Shown here: one piece after another, positions 1-8,483 of the stretch
Layout: every line of letters begins with the position of its first letter
Numbering within the stretch: position 1 is the stretch's first letter
From: Prevotellaceae bacterium MN60
Lineage (GTDB): Bacteria > Bacteroidota > Bacteroidia > Bacteroidales > Bacteroidaceae
Assembly (NCBI GenBank): GCA_900199555.1
Contig: FZQZ01000017.1
Coordinates: 1-44,782 of the forward strand
DNA: 44,782 nucleotides
Direction: 5' to 3'
Program-made: the position numbers and the translations under genes
Notes under the pieces: model-generated
What the model saw: the letters and a program-made list of their open reading frames with translations, nothing else
Told to the model about the DNA's origin: nothing
Database searches by the model: none

Positions 1-240
1 TCCCCATCCTATAGCGAAATTCTTTGTTCAATCTCTGATGCCATCAATAGAACATATAGAGCATTAATCCGACTTTCGCCGGGCTATTCTCTACTATAGG
101 GAAGGTTGGATACGCGTTACTCACCCGTGCGCCGGTCGCCATCTGAAATAGCAAGCTATCTCAATGCTGCCCCTCGACTTGCATGTGTTAAGCCTGTAGC
201 TAGCGTTCATCCTGAGCCAGGATCAAACTCTACATTGTAA
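1..240 (-). rRNA. rrs: 16S ribosomal RNA, 5' end (partial)
   Basis: Read on the minus strand, 211-231 contains the universal 27F primer site (AGAGTTTGATCCTGGCTCAG), preceded by TTACAATG as in Bacteroidales 16S genes, so the mature 5' end is near 240. Only about the first 240 nt are present; the gene runs off the left edge of the window. The rest of the rRNA operon would lie outside. Confidence 0.96.
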
Positions 241-530
241 AAATTTTATTTCTGCGAAAGAAAATTTTTACAGCTTCCGTCGTCGCTCGAAAATGATTAA
301 GCAAGCTTATCATTTTACTCGCTCCTAGGAGCCTTGTATAAATTCCCAATCGACTTTATTCTCTGTGCTCAGAACGCTTCTCCGGTAGTTATTTGAAGCT
401 TGACGGTTATTTACCCGAAGTAAATTAATTACTTCGCTTCTTGTACTACTTACTTATCTGTTTTATGTAATCTTTTCAAAGAACTCTTTCTTTTTTCAGC
501 CTCGCTACATGTTTTTGAGCGAAAGCGGAT
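241..530 (-). other. 16S rRNA leader, no gene seen
   Basis: This is the transcribed spacer between the rRNA promoter and the 16S 5' end on the minus strand. It is AT-rich with no plausible coding frame. Such leaders normally hold antitermination and RNase III processing signals, but I cannot assign these with certainty here. Confidence 0.6.
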
Positions 531-561
531 GCAAAGGTACGGCTTTTTTCCGAAACACCAA
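531..561 (-). promoter_or_regulatory. rRNA operon promoter, Bacteroidetes type
   Basis: On the minus strand TTG (559-561) is followed by exactly 19 nt and then TACCTTTGC (531-539). This matches the Bacteroidetes primary sigma factor consensus TTG-N19-TAnnTTTG. The element lies about 290 nt upstream of the 16S start. Confidence 0.85.
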
Positions 562-651
562 AACTTTTCCAACTTTTTTTTCTAAAAGAATGAAAGTTTT
601 CGCGTTTGTTGACAACACGAAAACTTTCACACCTTATTATATATAGAGAGG

Positions 652-2973
652 CTATTCGAATATCTCTTCAATGGACTCTCCTTCGCCCTCTTCAGCACCT
701 GCACTTTCTGAGGGGCACGGATTGAAGTCTTTTGGCACATCGAAGACATCATCTTCGCTATATCCTAATGCCTTATTCTTATAAATAGCCTGCATATAAT
801 ATGCAAATATAGGCAATGCCATCGTAGCACCCTGACCCATCGCCATCGAGTCGAAATGGATATCACGGTCGTCGCCGCCTACCCAGATACCGCTCACCAG
901 TTTGGGAGTAACACCAATAAACCATGCATCACTATTTTTATCAGTAGTACCCGTTTTACCTCCAATCTGTGCTTTCAAACCATAGCGGAAGCGTAGGCGT
1001 CCACCCGTACCACCATCTACAACAGCTCGCAACATATAGAGCATCTTATGAGCACTCTGCTCACTAATCACCTCGTTCATACGTGGCTGGAACTGCGCGA
1101 TAACATTTCCTTCGTTGTCTTCAATTCTAGTAACAAACATGTGGGCTGCACGAATACCATGATTGACAAATGCAGTATAGGCACTCACCATCTCGCCCAC
1201 CGTAATCTCGCACGGTCCAAGACACAACGACATTGATGGGTGAATATTCGGATTGCGAATACCATATTCATGTAGCAGGGTTACGAATGCCTGCGGATTC
1301 AACTTACTCATCAGGTAGGCCGATATCCAGTTGTTTGACTGCTGCAATCCCCACTTCAATGTAACCATATCTCCATAGCGCGCCTTACTACCATTGCGAG
1401 GAGTCCACGGGCGACCAGCCACCATATAGGTCTGCTGCACATTCGGCGCCTCGTCGCAAGGCGAGAAACCATTCTCCATAGCTAATGAGTAGAGGAAGGG
1501 CTTAATGGTAGAACCTACCTGACGGCGACCTTCCATGGCCATATCGTAAGCAAAATGAGAGAAGTCCATACCACCTACATAAGCCTTTACATGGCCATTC
1601 TGCGGACACATACTCATGAAGCCCGTTCGCAAGAACGACTTATAGTAGCGAATAGAGTCCATAGGCGTCATGATAGTATCTATCTCACCACGATAAGAGA
1701 ATACCGTCATCTCTCTCTTGGTGCGGAAAGCCTCCATGATTTCATTTTCGCTAGCACCGGCAGCCTTCATATTACGATAGCGGTCGCACTGACGAACAGA
1801 GCGCATCATAATACTGTTGACCTGCTCTTCAGTCAGACTACCAGAGAATGGTGCCATCTTACGCCCCTTCTTCTCCTTCGTAAAGGCAGGCTGCAGGAAT
1901 TTAGCCACATGCTCATAGACAGCCTTCTCTGCATATTCCTGCATGCGCGAGTCGATAGTGGTATAAACCTTCAGTCCATCTGTATAGACATTATATGGTT
2001 CGCCATCCTTCTTCCTATTCTTATTACACCAGCCATAGAGCGGATCGGTCTCCCAATTGAGAGAGTCGACATAGTATTTCACCATGTTCCACTCAAAATA
2101 GTCCTTCTTGTCTGGCTGTTTAGCCATCATATAGCGGCGTAGGAAATCGCGGAAATATTGCGCAATACCATCCTTATGGTCAGCTACATGGAAATTCAAA
2201 CCCAGAGGTTGAGCAGACAACTTATCGCGCTCCGCCTCGGTCAGATAGCCCGCTTTTTCCATCTGCGACAACACCACGTTACGACGCTCCAAGCAACGCT
2301 CCGGATGACGTACGGGATTAAAATACGATGGATTCTTACACAGTCCTACCAATACGGCAGCCTCCGTAACAGACAAATCCTTGGGGTCCTTACCAAAATA
2401 AGTATTGGAAGCCGTCTTGATACCTACCGCATTATGCAAGAAATCGAAGTAGTTGAGATACATGGTAATAATCTCATCCTTCGTATAGTTGCGCTCCAAC
2501 TTAACAGCTATCACCCACTCTATCGGCTTCTGCAACAAGCGTTCCATCACGCTATGCGCCGTCTCAGAATAAAGCTGTTTGGCCAACTGCTGGGTAATGG
2601 TAGAACCACCACCTGCACTCTTCTGTCCGAAGATACCACGCTTGACGATAGCACGACCAAGGGCATAGAAGTCAACGCCCGAATGTTCATAGAAACGAAC
2701 ATCCTCGGTAGCCACCAGTGCCTGAACCAACGAGGGTGCCAGCTGGTCGTAGCCCACCATAATACGATTCTCTCTGTTATAGTTCCAGGTACCCAGAATC
2801 TTACCATCAGCAGAGATCACTTGCGTGGCATAACGGTTGATAGGATTCTGCAGTTCCTCAATAGGCGGCAAATAACCTATCCATCCCTTTTCGATGGCAG
2901 TAAAGCCGAGCACCGCAGCTACTACGGCAAAAGCCAGCAGACTCCACAATATACGTATAATAATCTTTTTCAT
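652..2973 (-). CDS. Bifunctional penicillin-binding protein 1A (transglycosylase/transpeptidase)
   Basis: Class A penicillin-binding protein that polymerises glycan strands from lipid II and cross-links the peptides in the periplasm. The 773-residue protein has an N-terminal membrane anchor (about 4-28). A GT51 domain follows, with the EDxxFxxHxG motif near residue 90 and a GGSTITQQLAKQL motif near 122-134. The transpeptidase domain has the active-site STIK (Ser488), SNN (546-548) and KTG (673-675). The C-terminus is acidic. I chose ATG at 2973 because the longer reading starts with TTG inside the -7 box. The gene is divergent from pyrB with a short shared upstream region. All catalytic motifs are present, so it should be functional. 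It is similar to mrcA/ponA products, but the exact paralogue name is not certain. Confidence 0.95.
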   Translation of the reverse strand: MKKIIIRILWSLLAFAVVAAVLGFTAIEKGWIGYLPPIEELQNPINRYATQVISADGKILGTWNYNRENRIMVGYDQLAPSLVQALVATEDVRFYEHSGVDFYALGRAIVKRGIFGQKSAGGGSTITQQLAKQLYSETAHSVMERLLQKPIEWVIAVKLERNYTKDEIITMYLNYFDFLHNAVGIKTASNTYFGKDPKDLSVTEAAVLVGLCKNPSYFNPVRHPERCLERRNVVLSQMEKAGYLTEAERDKLSAQPLGLNFHVADHKDGIAQYFRDFLRRYMMAKQPDKKDYFEWNMVKYYVDSLNWETDPLYGWCNKNRKKDGEPYNVYTDGLKVYTTIDSRMQEYAEKAVYEHVAKFLQPAFTKEKKGRKMAPFSGSLTEEQVNSIMMRSVRQCDRYRNMKAAGASENEIMEAFRTKREMTVFSYRGEIDTIMTPMDSIRYYKSFLRTGFMSMCPQNGHVKAYVGGMDFSHFAYDMAMEGRRQVGSTIKPFLYSLAMENGFSPCDEAPNVQQTYMVAGRPWTPRNGSKARYGDMVTLKWGLQQSNNWISAYLMSKLNPQAFVTLLHEYGIRNPNIHPSMSLCLGPCEITVGEMVSAYTAFVNHGIRAAHMFVTRIEDNEGNVIAQFQPRMNEVISEQSAHKMLYMLRAVVDGGTGGRLRFRYGLKAQIGGKTGTTDKNSDAWFIGVTPKLVSGIWVGGDDRDIHFDSMAMGQGATMALPIFAYYMQAIYKNKALGYSEDDVFDVPKDFNPCPSESAGAEEGEGESIEEIFE

Positions 2974-2996
2974 CGTAAATATTCTTCTTTGTGGGT

Positions 2997-3005
2997 GCAA
3001 AGATA
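2997..3005 (-). promoter_or_regulatory. -7 box of the penicillin-binding protein gene
   Basis: TATCTTTGC on the minus strand, about 24 nt before the chosen ATG at 2973. It rules out a start at 3000, because that codon lies within the box. No clear -33 TTG was recognised. Confidence 0.7.
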
Positions 3006-3068
3006 CTATTTACTCAGCAAAATTCAAAATTTCTTTGAAATAATCGCACGTAAATCGGAAATTATATG

Positions 3069-3076
3069 TAATTTTG
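3069..3076 (+). promoter_or_regulatory. Probable -7 box of pyrBI
   Basis: TAATTTTG fits TAnnTTTG and lies 22 nt before the pyrB ATG. There is no TTG at 19-20 nt upstream, so the assignment is moderate. Confidence 0.5.
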
Positions 3077-3098
3077 TAGCATCAAAACCCAAACAAGG

Positions 3099-4046
3099 AT
3101 GGAAAAACATGATTTTGTAACGATTGCCGATCTCACTCGTGAGAAAATTCTCTACATGATTGAGATGGCACAAGAGTTTGAGCGGCATCCCAACCGCGAA
3201 CTATTGAAAGGCAAGGTGGTAGCCACTTTATTCTTCGAACCATCAACCCGCACTCGCCTCAGTTTCGAGACTGCAGCCAATCGCTTAGGAGCTCGAGTCA
3301 TTGGTTTTGCCGACCCTAAGATTACCAGCGGAACGAAAGGAGAAACACTGAAAGACACCATCTCGATGGTAGCCAATTATGCCGACGTTATTGTGATGCG
3401 CCATTTTATTGAAGGCGCCGCCCAATACGCCTCAGAAGTGACCAACATTCCTATTGTCAACGCAGGCGACGGAGCCCATCAGCATCCTTCACAATGTATG
3501 CTAGACCTCTACTCCATCTACAAGACACAAGGCACGCTTGACAACCTTAATATATATTTAGTAGGAGACCTGAAATACGGTCGCACCGTTCACTCACTGA
3601 TTATGGCCATGCGCCATTTCAACCCCACCTTCCATTTTGTAGCGCCTAAAGAGCTCGCCATGCCCAACGAATATAAGATATACTGCAAAGAGCATGGCAT
3701 CCAGTTCCAAGAACATACTGCTTTCAACGAAAAGATTATTGCCGACGCCGACATATTATATATGACGCGCGTGCAAAAGGAGCGCTTTAGCGACTTGATG
3801 GAATATGAGCGCGTGAAGAATGTATATGTGCTCAACAACGATATGCTGCGCAATGCTAAGCCCAACATGAAGATTCTTCACCCACTGCCTCGCGTCAACG
3901 AGATTGCCTACGACGTAGACGAGAATCCTCATGCCTACTATATCCAGCAGGCTGGCAACGGACTCTTTGCTCGCGAAGCCATCTTCTGCGACGTATTAGG
4001 TATCTCACTCGATGAGGTCAAGAAAGATAAGACTATCATTAAGTAA
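3099..4046 (+). CDS. pyrB: Aspartate carbamoyltransferase, catalytic subunit
   Basis: Catalyses carbamoyl phosphate plus L-aspartate to N-carbamoyl-aspartate, the committed step of pyrimidine synthesis in the cytoplasm. The 315-residue length is typical. The carbamoyl-phosphate motif STRTR is at 49-53, the lysine of the 80s loop is in the [11 protein letters not shown] segment, HPSQ is in the middle and HPLPR is at 261-265. It is followed after 20 nt by pyrI, so the two subunits should be made together and form the ATCase holoenzyme. The close divergent neighbour is the penicillin-binding protein gene. Confidence 0.97.
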   Translation: MEKHDFVTIADLTREKILYMIEMAQEFERHPNRELLKGKVVATLFFEPSTRTRLSFETAANRLGARVIGFADPKITSGTKGETLKDTISMVANYADVIVMRHFIEGAAQYASEVTNIPIVNAGDGAHQHPSQCMLDLYSIYKTQGTLDNLNIYLVGDLKYGRTVHSLIMAMRHFNPTFHFVAPKELAMPNEYKIYCKEHGIQFQEHTAFNEKIIADADILYMTRVQKERFSDLMEYERVKNVYVLNNDMLRNAKPNMKILHPLPRVNEIAYDVDENPHAYYIQQAGNGLFAREAIFCDVLGISLDEVKKDKTIIK

Positions 4047-4066
4047 TTATAAAACGAATTACCCAA

Positions 4067-4522
4067 ATGAAGACAACAAATAAAAAAGAACGACTGGTTG
4101 CTGCCATTGAGAATGGCACCGTTATTGACCACATACCAGCCGACAAGACCTACCAGGTGGCTAGTCTGTTAGGACTGTTCAACCTCTCTACCCCTGTTAC
4201 CCTCGGTTTCAACTACCCTTCTAAGAAAGTAGGAAACAAGGGCATCATCAAGGTATCCGACAAGTTCTTTACCGACAACGAGATTTCACGCCTGTCGGTA
4301 GTGGCCCCCAAGGTGATTCTCAGCATTATCCGCGACTATGAAGTGGTAGAGAAGAAGACCGTAGAAACGCCCAATGAGATTCGTGGCATCGTGAAGTGTA
4401 ACAACCCCAAATGTATCACAAACAACGAGCCCATGCAAACGCTCTTCCACGTAGAAGGCGATATGCTTACCTGCCACTACTGCGAGAAGGAACAAGATAT
4501 AAATAAGGTGGAGCTGTTATAA
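4067..4522 (+). CDS. pyrI: Aspartate carbamoyltransferase, regulatory subunit
   Basis: Allosteric nucleotide-binding subunit of ATCase. The 151-residue protein has the N-terminal effector-binding region and a C-terminal zinc domain with Cys111, Cys116, Cys136 and Cys139 (CNNPKC and CHYC pairs), which joins regulatory to catalytic chains. It starts 20 nt after pyrB in the same operon. A weak inverted repeat after the stop (about 4540-4556) is not clear enough to call a terminator. Confidence 0.97.
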   Translation: MKTTNKKERLVAAIENGTVIDHIPADKTYQVASLLGLFNLSTPVTLGFNYPSKKVGNKGIIKVSDKFFTDNEISRLSVVAPKVILSIIRDYEVVEKKTVETPNEIRGIVKCNNPKCITNNEPMQTLFHVEGDMLTCHYCEKEQDINKVELL

Positions 4523-4588
4523 AAAAAGAAAAATAACGAGCACGGGAAACATTTTCCGAAAAGATGGGATTATTTGATATTTTATTCG

Positions 4589-4596
4589 TATCTTTG
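4589..4596 (+). promoter_or_regulatory. -7 box of glyA
   Basis: TATCTTTG followed by C, 40 nt before the glyA ATG. No TTG at the expected 19-20 nt distance was found. Confidence 0.65.
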
Positions 4597-4636
4597 CAGC
4601 TCCTTTAAACCCACAATTAAACAGTTAGACAAAACA

Positions 4637-5917
4637 ATGGAAAGAGACAATCAGATTTTTGAGTTGATTGAGCAGGAGCACCAGCGTCAGCTGAAGGGCA
4701 TCGAGCTCATCGCCAGTGAGAACTTCGTTAGTGAGCAAGTAATGGAGGCTATGGGCTCCTACCTGACTAACAAGTACGCAGAAGGCTATCCTGGTCACCG
4801 TTACTATGGCGGTTGTCAAGTCGTTGACAAGGTAGAGCAGTTGGCCATCGATCGCGTTTGCCAGTTGTTTGGTGCCGAGTATGCTAACGTACAGCCTCAC
4901 TCTGGAGCTCAAGCCAATGCAGCCGTGCTGCTGGCAGTACTGAAACCTGGTGACACCTTTATGGGTATGAACCTTGATCACGGTGGCCACCTGTCACACG
5001 GTTCTTTGGTAAACACATCTGGTATTCTCTATAAGCCCGTTGGCTATAACCTGAACAAGGAGACTGGTCGCGTAGATTACGACGAGATGGAGCGCTTGGC
5101 TCTGGAGCACAAGCCCAAGCTGATTATCGGTGGTGGCTCTGCTTATAGCCGCGAATGGGACTACAAGCGCATGCGTGAGATTGCCGACAAGGTTGGCGCT
5201 CTGCTGATGATTGATATGGCCCACCCCGCAGGTCTGATTGCAGCAGGATTGCTGGACAACCCCGTAAAATACGCTCACATCGTAACCTCTACCACTCACA
5301 AGACCCTGCGTGGTCCTCGTGGCGGTATCATCCTGATGGGTAAAGACTTCGAGAATCCTTGGGGTTACAAGACTCCTAAGGGACAGGTTAAGATGATGTC
5401 ACAGCTGCTAAACTCTGCCGTATTCCCTGGTCAGCAGGGCGGTCCTCTGGAGCACGTTATCGCTGCTAAGGCTGTAGCCTTCGGTGAAGCACTGAAGCCT
5501 GAGTTCAAGGAGTGGGCTAAGCAGGTACAGAAGAATGCTAAGGTATTGGCTGAAGAGCTGGTAAAGCGCGGATTCACTATCGTCAGCGGTGGTACCGACA
5601 ACCACTCTATGTTGGTAGACCTGCGCTCTAAGTATCCCGACCTGACTGGTAAGGTAGCTGAGAATGCTTTGGTTGCTGCCGACATCACCGTTAACAAAAA
5701 CATGGTACCATTCGACAGCCGTTCAGCTTTCCAGACCTCTGGTATCCGTCTCGGTACTCCCGCTATCACCACTCGTGGTGCTAAGGAAGACCTGATGATT
5801 CAGATTGCCGCATGGATTGAGGAAGTGCTCAACGATCCTGAGAACGAGCAGGTTATCGCCAAGGTACGTGGTGAGGTTAACGAGACCATGAAGAATTACA
5901 AGCTTTTCGCTTATTAA
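4637..5917 (+). CDS. glyA: Serine hydroxymethyltransferase
   Basis: PLP enzyme that interconverts serine and glycine with transfer of a one-carbon unit to tetrahydrofolate, in the cytoplasm. The protein has 426 residues, the usual size. The PLP-binding lysine is Lys222 in the [14 protein letters not shown] segment, and Asp193 and His196 of DMAHPAG contact the cofactor. I chose ATG at 4637 (MERDNQ) because the upstream in-frame start at 4574 lies before the -7 box at 4589. It is a single-gene unit with its own promoter. Its codon use looks highly expressed, with long runs of preferred codons. Confidence 0.97.
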   Translation: MERDNQIFELIEQEHQRQLKGIELIASENFVSEQVMEAMGSYLTNKYAEGYPGHRYYGGCQVVDKVEQLAIDRVCQLFGAEYANVQPHSGAQANAAVLLAVLKPGDTFMGMNLDHGGHLSHGSLVNTSGILYKPVGYNLNKETGRVDYDEMERLALEHKPKLIIGGGSAYSREWDYKRMREIADKVGALLMIDMAHPAGLIAAGLLDNPVKYAHIVTSTTHKTLRGPRGGIILMGKDFENPWGYKTPKGQVKMMSQLLNSAVFPGQQGGPLEHVIAAKAVAFGEALKPEFKEWAKQVQKNAKVLAEELVKRGFTIVSGGTDNHSMLVDLRSKYPDLTGKVAENALVAADITVNKNMVPFDSRSAFQTSGIRLGTPAITTRGAKEDLMIQIAAWIEEVLNDPENEQVIAKVRGEVNETMKNYKLFAY

Positions 5918-5946
5918 TCAGCGGAATTCTTGTAGAAAATACATTT

Positions 5947-5973
5947 GTTGCAATAGCAGAAAATTATTGCAAC
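5947..5973. repeat. Inverted repeat downstream of glyA
   Basis: GTTGCAATA (5947-5955) and TATTGCAAC (5965-5973) form a perfect 9-bp stem with a 9-nt loop. No T-run follows, so it is a hairpin of unknown role, possibly mRNA 3'-end protection. The same octamer pair recurs at 35482-35517. Confidence 0.6.
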
Positions 5974-6000
5974 GAACACGAAATAATTGAGGACCAGGCA

Positions 6001-6030
6001 TTGCGTTCTCAATTATTTTTTGTATCTTTG
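6001..6030 (+). promoter_or_regulatory. Promoter of the structured RNA / ribE unit
   Basis: TTG (6001-6003), 19 nt, TATCTTTG (6023-6030) followed by C: a full match to the Bacteroidetes consensus. Transcription should start near 6036, about 235 nt before the ribE start codon. Confidence 0.85.
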
Positions 6031-6035
6031 CACAC

Positions 6036-6232
6036 AGAAATAGGGAGCTGTGCCGGTTCGATCGGGATACTCATCAAATTACATTGAAAACCGAGTCAAC
6101 TTCTCTTGTCAATGGCGGGCCACAATCCTGCGAAAGCAGTAAGCCGAAAGGCCGGTGGATTACAAAGGCAGAGGGTCCTCAAATCTTTTAACAAAGGAGT
6201 TTTCATCACATCACCGCGCGGCACCCTTTTTC
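6036..6232 (+). ncRNA. Structured RNA of unknown class, ahead of ribE
   Basis: A non-coding stretch of about 200 nt that starts right after a consensus promoter. It shows several hairpins on the plus strand: CTGC-GAAA-GCAG (about 6130-6141) and GCC-GAAA-GGC (about 6145-6154) with GNRA loops, and a closing stem in which TGCCG near 6050 pairs with CGGCA near 6220. The GAAA loops indicate the plus strand is the RNA. A T-rich stretch follows at 6229-6240. It could be an independent small RNA or a ribE leader. I could not match it to an FMN, cobalamin or TPP riboswitch, tmRNA, RNase P or SRP RNA. The family is unknown to me. Confidence 0.6.
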
Positions 6233-6270
6233 TTTCTATATAAAAGATAACAGATAAGAAATATACAGTT

Positions 6271-6870
6271 ATGTTTTCCGGAATAGTAGAGGAGTTTGCT
6301 ACTGTTGTAGCCATCCAGAAGGATAGAGACAATATCGATTTCACATTGCGTTGTTCTTTTGTTGACGAGCTGAGCATTGACCAGAGTGTTGCTCACAATG
6401 GCGTATGCCTCACCGTAGTAACCATAGAGAACGGCACCTATACCGTTACTGCTATGCGCGAAACGTTGGAGCGCACCAACCTCGGACAGTTGAAAGTTGG
6501 CGACAAAGTAAACGTAGAGCGCTCTATGCTGATGAATGGTCGCTTGGATGGTCATATCGTGCAAGGACACGTGGACGAGACGGCTCGTTGCATCGCGATG
6601 GAAGACGCCAACGGCTCTACCTATTTCACCTTTGAGTATCAGGAAGATTTGGAGATGGCGCGCAATGGCTACTTCACCGTTGACAAAGGCAGTGTCACCG
6701 TTAATGGCGTATCACTTACTGTCTGCAATCCCACTCGCAATACCTTCCAGGTAGCCATTATCCCCTATACTATGGAGCATACCAATTTCCAAGACATTAA
6801 GATTGGAACTACTGTCAACATCGAGTTCGACATTCTTGGTAAGTATATCGCTCGACTGCAGCAGTTATAA
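6271..6870 (+). CDS. ribE: Riboflavin synthase, alpha chain
   Basis: Dismutes two molecules of 6,7-dimethyl-8-ribityllumazine into riboflavin and 5-amino-6-ribitylamino-pyrimidinedione. The 199-residue protein has the duplicated lumazine-binding barrel: the first half starts with the diagnostic MFSGIVEE, and the second starts around the LDGHIVQGHVDETA segment near residue 90. It stands alone after the structured RNA at 6036-6232. A riboflavin gene is often controlled by an FMN riboswitch, but no such motif is visible here. The symbol ribE is used in the Bacillus sense; ribC is the E. coli name. Confidence 0.95.
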   Translation: MFSGIVEEFATVVAIQKDRDNIDFTLRCSFVDELSIDQSVAHNGVCLTVVTIENGTYTVTAMRETLERTNLGQLKVGDKVNVERSMLMNGRLDGHIVQGHVDETARCIAMEDANGSTYFTFEYQEDLEMARNGYFTVDKGSVTVNGVSLTVCNPTRNTFQVAIIPYTMEHTNFQDIKIGTTVNIEFDILGKYIARLQQL

Positions 6871-6911
6871 TTGCAATCAAAAGAATATTCCCAGATTTTT
6901 TCCGCAGGCTT

Positions 6912-6974
6912 GGGACACTGTGTCCGGGGGCTGCGGACACCATGTCCGGAGCGTTCGGACAAAATGCACGGAGG
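6912..6974. repeat. Cluster of GGACA palindromes after ribE
   Basis: Two complete palindromes, GGACAC-T-GTGTCC (6913-6925) and CGGACA-CCA-TGTCCG (6934-6948), are followed by a decayed third copy beginning CGGACA at 6956. They lie in the 273-nt gap between ribE and the efflux operon. GC content is higher than in the flanks. Could be a terminator-like structure or a dispersed repeat. Confidence 0.6.
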
Positions 6975-7104
6975 CTATACTATTTGAGCACTTGGTGTGT
7001 TAATTTATCTATAAATAGATAACATTTCTCAGGTTTTTGTCTATTTATTACTACCTATAAGTCGTTTTCTTTGCAAATAATTTTTCCATTTCGTCAATAT
7101 TTAC

Positions 7105-7112
7105 TATCTTTG
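7105..7112 (+). promoter_or_regulatory. -7 box of the efflux operon
   Basis: TATCTTTG, 31 nt before the tolC-like start codon. There is no TTG at 19-20 nt upstream. A single CCATTTCGTC (7086-7095), similar to a LytTR half-site, lies just upstream. Confidence 0.6.
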
Positions 7113-7143
7113 TGTCCTAAAATATCTATTATATCTACAACAG

Positions 7144-8445
7144 ATGAAGAAAGGAATCACTATTTTGGCACTCATGATGGGTCTGAATTTGTATGCCCAA
7201 CAGCGTTGGACACTGAAAGACTGCATCGATTATGCCATGCAGAACAATATCACTCTTAAACAAGCTCAGCTAAGCAAACAGTCAGCAACAGAAGAGCGCC
7301 GTCAGGCTGCTGCCACACTGTTGCCATCGCTCACAGCTACCACCAACCAGTCGCTTGGCTATTCGCCTTGGATGGAAGGGGTGAATGTGAAGAAGGGTTC
7401 ATATAGCGGAACTTATGGTATCAACGCACAATGGACGGTGTGGAACGGTAATAAGAACTACAACACACTGAAGCAAGACAAGCTGGCTGAGCAGCAGGCA
7501 GAATATAATGCTGAGAAGACTGCCAACAGCATACAGGAGAAGATAGCTCAGTTGTATGTGCAGATTCTGTATATGAGCGAGGCCATTGCCGTAAACCAGC
7601 AGAGCTTGGAAGCCAGCAAGAAGAACGAAGAGCGCGGAAAGACGATGGTTGAAGTGGGCAAGATGTCGAAAGCAGACCTGGCTCAGCTGACAGCCCAGCG
7701 CGCCACCGACGAGTATAACCTCATCAATGCCGAGAGCAATCTGGCCAACTATAAGCTACAGATGAAGCAGTTGTTGGAGATTACAGGCGACCAGTCTTTC
7801 GACGTTGCTACTCCTGCAGCCAGCGACCAGCAGGCATTAGGCGTCATCCCCTCTTTGGCTAGCGTCTATGACCTGGCATTGTTGCTGCGTCCGGAAATCA
7901 AGAATACGGAGATAGCACTGCAGTCAAGCGAACTGCAAATCAAGATGGCCAAGGGCGGATATATGCCTACCGTCAACCTGACGGGTGGCGTAGGAACAAG
8001 CACCTCATCACGAAACAGCAACGAATGGGGCAATCAGATGAAGACCAACTTCGATGCTACCGTGGGCGTTGGCGTGAGTGTTCCCCTCTTTGACAACCGC
8101 AAGAACAAGACGGCTGTCAACAAGGCGAAGATACAACGCGAGCAGGCGCTGCTGGATCAGCAAGACCAGCAGAAGCAGCTCTATGCTACTATCGAAGGCT
8201 ATTGGCTCGACGCACAAACCAATCAACAGAAGTTCCGCGCTGCTCAGGTGAATGTAGAAAGCGAGCAGCAGTCGTACGACCTGTTGAGCGAGCAATTCCA
8301 GTTGGGCCTCAAGAACATCGTAGAGCTAATGAATGGCAAAACGAATCTGTTGCAGGCTCAGCAGAATAGACTGCAAGCTAAATATACCACGATATTAAGT
8401 ATTCAGCTGCTGAAATTCTACAAAGGAGAAGCATTGAATATCTAA
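7144..8445 (+). CDS. TolC-family outer-membrane efflux protein
   Basis: Outer-membrane channel that would complete a tripartite pump with the three genes downstream. The 433 residues start with a signal peptide (about 1-19, ending YAQ). They contain two outer-membrane efflux protein repeats rich in Gln, Ala and Leu with long helices, and end in a short hydrophobic tail as in TolC relatives. The fusion protein gene follows after 38 nt. Together they form an efflux operon that also carries its own two-component system. The substrate is not visible from the sequence; MacAB-like pumps handle macrolides, peptides or haem-like molecules. Confidence 0.93.
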   Translation: MKKGITILALMMGLNLYAQQRWTLKDCIDYAMQNNITLKQAQLSKQSATEERRQAAATLLPSLTATTNQSLGYSPWMEGVNVKKGSYSGTYGINAQWTVWNGNKNYNTLKQDKLAEQQAEYNAEKTANSIQEKIAQLYVQILYMSEAIAVNQQSLEASKKNEERGKTMVEVGKMSKADLAQLTAQRATDEYNLINAESNLANYKLQMKQLLEITGDQSFDVATPAASDQQALGVIPSLASVYDLALLLRPEIKNTEIALQSSELQIKMAKGGYMPTVNLTGGVGTSTSSRNSNEWGNQMKTNFDATVGVGVSVPLFDNRKNKTAVNKAKIQREQALLDQQDQQKQLYATIEGYWLDAQTNQQKFRAAQVNVESEQQSYDLLSEQFQLGLKNIVELMNGKTNLLQAQQNRLQAKYTTILSIQLLKFYKGEALNI

Positions 8446-8483
8446 CATTCGATATAGAAACAAGAAAATAAAAGAAACAAGAT

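Noticed and set aside
1555..3120. Open frames on the plus strand opposite the penicillin-binding protein
   Set aside because: They are shadows of the well-supported minus-strand gene, with no family features.
6036..6232. FMN riboswitch, tmRNA or RNase P RNA before ribE
   Set aside because: The FMN consensus blocks are absent; the GGTTCGATCGGGAT stretch only faintly resembles a tmRNA start and no tag-peptide frame or tRNA-like 3' end exists; RNase P signatures are missing.
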